NCBI GenBank assembly: GCA_937873665.1
Contig: CALMYW010000285.1
Coordinates: 1-18,891, forward strand
Direction of reading: 5' to 3'
DNA: 18,891 nucleotides
DNA from: an uncultured Sphingorhabdus sp.
GTDB taxonomy: Bacteria > Pseudomonadota > Alphaproteobacteria > Sphingomonadales > Sphingomonadaceae
The position numbers were made by a program, and so were the translations under genes. The stretch's first letter is position 1; every line of letters begins with the position of its first letter. Below are positions 14,317-18,891 of this stretch, piece after piece. A model generated the notes under the pieces. The model saw nothing but the letters and a program-made list of their open reading frames with translations, was not told where the DNA came from and searched no databases.

Positions 14317-16833
14317 ATGCGGAAGCCAAAGGCGTTTGCGAAAAAGTCCAAGAGTCTTCGACTGGGTGGTTCGGCTGTCGGGGTAATGGCCCTGGCCCTG
14401 TTTTCTGTTCCAACCATGGCACAGGAAGCGGATGATGCAGGGCAACTGACAGAAATCCTGGTTACGGCACGAAAGGTTGCCGAAAATCAACAGGATGTTC
14501 CTGTGGCGATTTCAGCCTTTTCCGGCGAAGAGTTGACCGAACGCAGCCTTCAGCGTGTGCAGGATATCGGCCGGATTACGCCGGGGCTTTCGACCCGGTT
14601 CCACTCGGCCTCCCCCAGCGCGGTGCTGTTTGCTCTGCGCGGTCAGCTTCAGAACGACGCCCTGGCGACACTCGATCCGTCGGTTGGGGTCTATGTCGAT
14701 GGGGTCAACTGGGCCCGTGCCTATGGCTTGAACGGCGAATTCCTGGATGTGGCGCAGGTTGAAGTGCTCAAGGGGCCACAAGGGACCTTGTTCGGCCGCA
14801 ACACCACTGGTGGCGCCATATCGATTGTGACCAACAATCCCGATCTCGATGAAGTCACCGGACGGCTCTCGGTTACCTACGGTCGTTTCAACGAATTCCA
14901 GGCATCGGGCGTCCTTAACCTCCCGATTGTAAACGACCGCGTCGGTTTGCGCGTGGCAGTCCAGCGGCTCTCCAGAGACGGTTATGTTACAAATGTAGTT
15001 CCTGCCAGCGTCGGCACTGCCATCGCGGCAAACAATTCAAGCATATCGCGCCGCCCGCCAACGGGTTCGCTCAACGGGCTCAAGCTGGAAAACCGCGAAC
15101 GTTGGAACGTGCGCGGCAAGCTGGACATCAAGCCGACAGAGAATCTCACTTTGCGGTTCTCGGGCGAATACTTCGAGATGGATGAGCTCTCGGCAGCGCG
15201 CTCGGTCAGCCTTGCGACAACCCCATTCACGGCAACAAATCCCACCTATTCGCTTGCTGGAAGCGCTGCCTTGTTCGTCGGGGCAACCAATGGCGGGCCT
15301 CCGCCGACGACACCGGCCAATGCCGGCGCCTCGATCGGAATCGGGCTTGGGCTTCTGAACAGTCAGATCGCCTTCCTGGATGCCAACCGCAATTCGGCAT
15401 CGGTCAACGAAGTTCCCTATGCCTTTGCCAAGACACAGACCTATGGGCTGACGGGCATTCTCGACACCGGGTGGGGAGAAATCCAGCTGATCACCGGTTA
15501 CCGCAAGGTTGAAAGCTCGGCGATTGTCGACCTCGATGGCTCGCAATATGCAATTCACGTCACAGACGGAAAGCAGGAGCTGGAACAGTGGTCGGGCGAG
15601 CTCCAGTTCACCGGTAAGGCCTTCGGCGATGCCCTGAATTTCGCAATGGGAACATTCGCGTTCCACGAGAAGGGTTTTGATCAATCGATCTCGATTGCCT
15701 TGCCAGCCCTAAACCCGCTGACCTCGCATTTCTACGGCCTAATCGATAACGACAGCCTGGGTGTATACGTTCAAGGGACGATGCACCTTTCCGACAGGCT
15801 GTCGATGACCGCCGGGCTGCGCTATTCGGTCGATGACAAGGGCCTGGAAACCCGCAACAACAACTATCATCGCGGGACAGGGGCAACGATCTGCGTGATC
15901 GCCCCGGTCGCCCCGGTCCTTCTGGGCACTGATGTTGTCGGTCCGACCCAGTGCGCGGTGCGCCGTCGCGACAGCTTTGGTGGCTGGTCGTACACTATTG
16001 GGCTTGAATACAAGCCAACCGACGACATCATGCTCTATGCCAAGACATCGCGGGGCTTCCGGTCTGGTGGACAAAACCTGCGCGCGTTGACCCCCGCAGC
16101 CTTTGTGCCGTTCCGCCCCGAAGTCGCCCAGTCCTATGAAATTGGTCTTAAGAGCGAATTCCTCGATCGCAGGGTCCGTCTGAATCTGGCTGCATATCAC
16201 GTCGATTCGACCGATATCCAGCGTTCGACGATTGTCAGCGTGGGAGGCATTCCGGCAACGATCCTGGGCAATGCCGGCAAGGCACGATTCCGCGGCGTTG
16301 AAGGCGAACTGACGGTTGCGCCGGTTGCCGGGCTTCGCGTTTCAGCGACGGGAAGCCTGACTGACCCCAAGTACAAGGAATTCTCGGACTTTGGCGGCGA
16401 TCGCACGCAGGAACGCTTCACTGGCGTTGCCGAGGAGTCGTTCACGCTGGCCGCCGACTATTCGACCGCAATCGGTTCGTCTGACCTCAAATTGCGGGTA
16501 GACTACAGCTGGCAGGGTGACACCCCGACCTGGCATTATAACTGGCCGGTCAACGGCGCGGTTGTGCCGCCCGGTTCGACCGCGGTGGCCAATGCCGTCA
16601 ACACCCAGAATAATGCAGTTATCGCGGCAACCACTGCCCCGGCAGCCGGCTTTCTGGGAGCCAGAGCGTCGATTGCCTTTGCCGATGGGCAATATGAACT
16701 GGCGGTATTCGGGCGCAACATTACCAACAATCGTCCCAAGGTTAGCTCGATCATTGTCGAGCCGATCGGCTATGCCAACGCCTCCTGGGCCGAACCTGCC
16801 ACCTACGGTGCGACAGCGACCGTCAAGTTCTGA
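14317..16833 (+). CDS. TonB-dependent outer-membrane receptor
   Basis: This 838-residue outer-membrane receptor starts at ATG 14317, with AGGGAG 6 bp upstream. It has a lysine-rich signal peptide (MRKPKAFAKKSKSLRLGG, a hydrophobic core and cleavage near TMAQ), then the TonB box TEILVTARK. The plug shows DVPVAISAFSGEELTE, GVYVDGVNWARAYG, VEVLKGPQGTLFGRN and TTGGAISIVTN, which are canonical and better conserved than in the receptor at 5314-7596. The barrel follows and closes with TATVKF. Length and layout match sphingomonad receptors linked to uptake of terpenoids, steroids or aromatics rather than iron. It sits between the damaged TetR gene and a strong terminator, as a single-gene transcript. 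The substrate is probably shared with the following kinase-P450 operon. Confidence 0.96.
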   Translation: MRKPKAFAKKSKSLRLGGSAVGVMALALFSVPTMAQEADDAGQLTEILVTARKVAENQQDVPVAISAFSGEELTERSLQRVQDIGRITPGLSTRFHSASPSAVLFALRGQLQNDALATLDPSVGVYVDGVNWARAYGLNGEFLDVAQVEVLKGPQGTLFGRNTTGGAISIVTNNPDLDEVTGRLSVTYGRFNEFQASGVLNLPIVNDRVGLRVAVQRLSRDGYVTNVVPASVGTAIAANNSSISRRPPTGSLNGLKLENRERWNVRGKLDIKPTENLTLRFSGEYFEMDELSAARSVSLATTPFTATNPTYSLAGSAALFVGATNGGPPPTTPANAGASIGIGLGLLNSQIAFLDANRNSASVNEVPYAFAKTQTYGLTGILDTGWGEIQLITGYRKVESSAIVDLDGSQYAIHVTDGKQELEQWSGELQFTGKAFGDALNFAMGTFAFHEKGFDQSISIALPALNPLTSHFYGLIDNDSLGVYVQGTMHLSDRLSMTAGLRYSVDDKGLETRNNNYHRGTGATICVIAPVAPVLLGTDVVGPTQCAVRRRDSFGGWSYTIGLEYKPTDDIMLYAKTSRGFRSGGQNLRALTPAAFVPFRPEVAQSYEIGLKSEFLDRRVRLNLAAYHVDSTDIQRSTIVSVGGIPATILGNAGKARFRGVEGELTVAPVAGLRVSATGSLTDPKYKEFSDFGGDRTQERFTGVAEESFTLAADYSTAIGSSDLKLRVDYSWQGDTPTWHYNWPVNGAVVPPGSTAVANAVNTQNNAVIAATTAPAAGFLGARASIAFADGQYELAVFGRNITNNRPKVSSIIVEPIGYANASWAEPATYGATATVKF

Positions 16834-16864
16834 TCTGCGGGACCAGTCCTCCCCAAAGGGGGTT

Positions 16865-16900
16865 GCCGGGCTCGATGCAAATCGGGCCCGGCTTTTCTTT
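16865..16900 (+). terminator. Rho-independent terminator of the second receptor gene
   Basis: The stem GCCGGGC (16865-16871) pairs with GCCCGGC (16886-16892). A T-G wobble and CGAT/ATCG extend it to a GCAA tetraloop (16877-16880, a GNRA loop). TTTTCTTT follows at once. It lies 32 bp after the receptor stop, and its strength implies that the downstream operon needs its own promoter. Confidence 0.9.
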
Positions 16901-17004
16901 CAGGACAACAAGGGTCGTTGTGGTTGCGCCCGGCCAGTTCGCGAACCTCCAAAGGCTGTGGCTGCAGCCGACTATCCTTGTTAGCAGCTAGTGCATTCCG
17001 AACT

Positions 17005-17028
17005 TTGGTGTCAATTGATTGACACCAA
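17005..17028 (+). promoter_or_regulatory. 24-bp perfect palindromic operator before the phosphotransferase-P450 operon
   Basis: Arms TTGGTGTCAAT and ATTGACACCAA are exact reverse complements separated by TG. The site ends 57 bp before the phosphotransferase ATG, in the gap left by the upstream terminator. The inner 16 bp match the site at 14224-14239. TTGACA in the right arm (17019-17024) could be a -35, with TAAGAC at 17041-17046 as a weak -10. A dimeric regulator such as TetR is the natural binder, and occupancy would block polymerase. Confidence 0.7.
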
Positions 17029-17085
17029 GAGGCCCTGCCATAAGACTATCTTCGAACAGTAGCTGGCCAACAGGAATAACGTCTC

Positions 17086-18264
17086 ATGCTATCCGTGCTC
17101 GAATCAAAATGTCACCTCGATGCGCTCGACCAATTGGCCCATGCGGATCGGCTTCTATCCGCAGTCGAAGATATCGGCGTTACCGCACCGTGCCGCATAG
17201 CGGACCTCTCGCTACCGGTGATGCAAGAACTTGTTGGCGATCCGCTGGGGCTGACCTTGTCAGCGATGAATACTGCCGATGCCCACGCCGGGATGACCGA
17301 TCGTTGCCGTTGGACGCTTGAATGGAGCGGGGAGGGTGCTGAAAAGGCTCCTCGCGGGCTGTTTGCCAAGGCCACGCCGCCTTCCGCCGCTCACCGCGAA
17401 ATGCTCGCGGTCCTGCACATGGACCAGGCTGAGGTGCGGTTTTACAACGAAGTGGCGCCGGAACTGGGCGATCTGGTTCCGCGTTGCTTTCATGCCAGCA
17501 GCTTTGGCGGAGGTCGCTCGCTTGTCTTGTTGGAAGACATCGAGCAGACCGGTTGTGTGCCCTATTGGCAAGGATATGACTGTACGCCTGAACATGCCCG
17601 GGCAGTCGCAGTAGCTCTCGCTCGAATTCATGCCCAATTCTGGCAGTCCGAACGATTAGGTACCGACCTGTCATGGATCAGACCCCGGCCAAGGCGTTAT
17701 GGGGTGAATTGGCTGCTTTCGGCGCATGACGGTGTGCGGACTACTTTCCTGGGTAATCCGCCCCGTGAACATGTCAGCGCAACCGCGCTGGCCGCGCTTG
17801 AGGTGTGGCACGAATGTAGCCGTGCGGTTATCGACTATTGGCAGACCCTGCCGGCCACTGTGCTGCATGGCGATTCCCATTTGGGCAACACCTTCTCCCG
17901 GCCTGATGGCAGCGCCGGCTATTTCGATTGGCAGGTGACCTTTTCCGGACCAGGACTGCGCGATCTCTCTTACTTCCTGATGTCCGCTTTGACCAACGAG
18001 CAGCGTCAAGAACACGAACGTTCGATTTTCGAAACCTACGTCGATGTCCTCAAAGATCATGGCGTCGCGGTCGACCAGCAGCAGCTCTGGGATGAATACG
18101 TCCTGTTCGCATTCGATCGGTTCGATGCGACGATCATGGCCTGGGTGCACGGAACCTATAACCATGCGCCCGAAGGGCAGCTACGCATGTTCCGAACCAT
18201 CTCCGGCGCGATCGAGGACAATGGCGTTCCGGATCGACTGAAGCGATTGAGATCCAGACTTTAG
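17086..18264 (+). CDS. Phosphotransferase of the APH/ecdysteroid-kinase-like family
   Basis: This 392-residue protein has a kinase-like fold. The catalytic loop is HGDSHLGN (261-268; D263 catalytic base, N268 metal) and the metal-binding segment is YFDWQ (D281), the equivalent of DFG. LVLLEDIEQTG lies in the hinge region. Such proteins phosphorylate hydroxyls of small molecules. In sphingomonads and actinobacteria members often sit with P450s, TetR regulators and terpene/steroid catabolic genes, so antibiotic resistance should not be inferred. ATG 17086 is preceded by AGGA at 10 bp. The P450 start follows the stop by 3 bp, so the two were one operon controlled by the palindrome at 17005. A hydroxyl made by the P450 could be the phosphate acceptor, but that is speculation. 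Confidence 0.85.
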   Translation: MLSVLESKCHLDALDQLAHADRLLSAVEDIGVTAPCRIADLSLPVMQELVGDPLGLTLSAMNTADAHAGMTDRCRWTLEWSGEGAEKAPRGLFAKATPPSAAHREMLAVLHMDQAEVRFYNEVAPELGDLVPRCFHASSFGGGRSLVLLEDIEQTGCVPYWQGYDCTPEHARAVAVALARIHAQFWQSERLGTDLSWIRPRPRRYGVNWLLSAHDGVRTTFLGNPPREHVSATALAALEVWHECSRAVIDYWQTLPATVLHGDSHLGNTFSRPDGSAGYFDWQVTFSGPGLRDLSYFLMSALTNEQRQEHERSIFETYVDVLKDHGVAVDQQQLWDEYVLFAFDRFDATIMAWVHGTYNHAPEGQLRMFRTISGAIEDNGVPDRLKRLRSRL

Positions 18265-18267
18265 CGA

Positions 18268-18414
18268 ATGGCCCCTATGAACATTCCATCAAGCATTCCC
18301 AAACTGGATATCGATCTCTTCTCGGACGAAGCGCTGGCCGATTCCTCAGATGTCTATGCCGCAGTTCGCGAAGCGGGACCGGTTGTATGGATTCCCCAGC
18401 CGGGCTTCTATGCT
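18268..18414 (+). pseudogene. Cytochrome P450, truncated after about 49 codons by an IS
   Basis: The frame reads MAPMNIPSSIPKLDIDLFSD, then SSDVYAAVREAGPVVWIP and PQPGFYA, which is the typical N-terminus of a bacterial class I P450 (DIDLFSDEAL, then Y-A-A-x-R-E-A-G-P-V-V). It stops at TGA 18415-18417, which is the first codon of the IS inverted repeat. All catalytic parts, including the I-helix, ExxR and the haem-binding Cys, are missing here. If they survive they lie beyond the element, outside the window. A second possible start is ATG 18277. It begins 3 bp after the phosphotransferase stop, so it was translationally linked. The family call rests on 49 residues but the motif is distinctive. 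Confidence 0.72.
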
Positions 18415-18477
18415 TGATCTGCCCCCTTCTGAGTGGCCCAATTTCCATTTTAGAATTGGCCACGAAGGAGGAATGGA

Positions 18478-18891
18478 ATGGCGAGGAAGCACAAGCCGGA
18501 GGAGATCATCGCCAAGTTGCGTGAAGCGGAGATCGTGCTGGCGCAGGGCGGAACGGTGGCGGATGCGTGTCGCCGGATCGGCGTCACCGAACAAAGCTAC
18601 TACCGCTGGCGCAAGGAATACGGGGGCCTGATGATGGATCAGGCCCGGCGCATGAAAGAGCTGGAGAAGGAGAACGCCCGGTTACGGCGGGCGGTATCGG
18701 ACCTGACGCTCGACAAGCTGATCCTGCAGGAGGCTGCAAAGGGGAGCCGCAAGCGTGCGCCAGCACAAACTTCTGAGCCCCGCGCGCCGCAGGCGCTGTA
18801 TCGATCATATCCGGGGCATGATGCCGGTGTCCGAGCGGCGGGTCTGCCGCGTGCTCGGGCAACATCGATCGACACAGCGCAAGACGCCGCG
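18478..18891 (+). CDS. IS3-family OrfA (helix-turn-helix subunit), no stop before window end
   Basis: ATG 18478 follows AGGAGG-type sequence and encodes MARKHKPEEIIAKLREAEIV, the HTH TVADACRRIGVTEQSYYRWR and a leucine-zipper-like stretch MKELEKENARLRRAVSDL. This is the DNA-binding half of the transposase, ending normally near LILQEAAKG at about residue 87. Here the frame does not terminate but runs on as SRKRAPAQTSEPRAPQALYR, which is orfB sequence read out of frame. The usual short ending (NF, then stop) is found two bases out of phase at 18768-18776. Either an indel has shifted orfA or this subgroup uses an unusual overlap. The portion after about 18740 is not expected to be functional protein. 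Confidence 0.8.
   Translation, partial: MARKHKPEEIIAKLREAEIVLAQGGTVADACRRIGVTEQSYYRWRKEYGGLMMDQARRMKELEKENARLRRAVSDLTLDKLILQEAAKGSRKRAPAQTSEPRAPQALYRSYPGHDAGVRAAGLPRARATSIDTAQDAA
18773..18891 (+). CDS. IS3-family OrfB (DDE integrase subunit), N-terminal fragment
   Basis: In the frame one base on from orfA the sequence reads LSPARRRRCIDHIRGMMPVS, ERRVCRVLGQHRSTQ and RKTP, the standard beginning of OrfB in this IS group (helix-turn-helix before the rve/DDE core). Only about 39 residues are inside the window; the catalytic DDE residues lie beyond it. It has no ATG of its own here and would normally be made through frameshifting or coupling from orfA. Its reading frame cannot be reached from orfA by a single -1 slip. 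Whether it is expressed is uncertain. Confidence 0.75.
   Translation, partial: MSPARRRRCIDHIRGMMPVSERRVCRVLGQHRSTQRKTP

Larger units (their letters stand above)
18415..18891 (+). mobile_element. IS3-family insertion sequence (left end; continues past window)
   Basis: The element starts at TGATCTGCCCCCTTCTGAG, identical to the end of the remnant at 13689, and carries orfA and the beginning of orfB of an IS3-family (IS407-like) transposase. It lies in the P450 gene and supplies the stop codon there. Its right end is not in the window. Its orientation is opposite to the remnant, so the receptor-phosphotransferase segment is bracketed by inverted copies. Confidence 0.88.

Noticed and set aside
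17086..18264. Aminoglycoside resistance gene
   Set aside because: The kinase-like fold is shared by many metabolic phosphotransferases. The operon with a P450, the operator palindrome and the absence of resistance-gene neighbours favour a metabolic role.
1..18891. CRISPR arrays, tRNA/rRNA genes, riboswitches
   Set aside because: No regularly spaced repeats, no cloverleaf-like sequence in the intergenic gaps and no conserved leader structures were seen by eye.

Overview
The window looks like accessory DNA, chromosomal or plasmid-borne, from a sphingomonad-type alphaproteobacterium such as Novosphingobium, Sphingobium or Sphingomonas. The evidence is high-GC coding, two large TonB-dependent receptors next to aromatic/terpenoid-type catabolic genes, GTG starts and tight operons, and IS elements of families common in that group. 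The genus is an inference from gene style, not from a marker gene.

Region 1 (1-165) is the 3' end of an IS6-type transposase plus its presumed terminal DNA. It sits directly beside the first catabolic gene.

Region 2 (166-5165, minus strand) is a compact operon read right to left: GntR/FCD regulator, pyruvate-type class I aldolase (DHDPS/NAL superfamily), MFS transporter, FAD-dependent aromatic hydroxylase, and a glutathione S-transferase with a Ser-X-Cys-Ser active-site signature like tetrachlorohydroquinone dehalogenase. Region 3 (5314-7596, minus) is a TonB-dependent receptor. Region 4 (7597-7873) is a divergent control region with six ATTGGT half-sites. Region 5 (7874-13022, plus) is the opposing operon: Zn alcohol dehydrogenase, small cupin, fumarylpyruvate-hydrolase-like FAH protein, alpha/beta hydrolase of the 2,6-dihydroxypseudooxynicotine hydrolase type, LigI-like amidohydrolase, and a CruF-like carotenoid hydratase homologue (DUF422). 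Together these suggest one regulon for uptake, hydroxylation, side-chain oxidation and hydrolytic breakdown of an unidentified aromatic or isoprenoid-substituted aromatic compound. No ring-cleavage dioxygenase is visible in the window.

Region 6 (13109-13730) is scarred. A small membrane-protein gene carries a C9 tract that puts its two halves out of frame. It is then cut by a 308-bp internally deleted IS3-family element, whose other end has removed the start of a TetR regulator.

Region 7 (13691-18414, plus) is a second module: truncated TetR, TonB-dependent receptor with a strong terminator, APH-like phosphotransferase, and a cytochrome P450 cut after about 49 codons by an IS3-family element that runs off the window. 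Near-identical palindromes (TGTCAA-N4-TTGACA type) precede both the receptor and the phosphotransferase-P450 operon. They are the probable operators of the damaged TetR regulator.

No rRNA, tRNA, CRISPR array or replication origin was seen.
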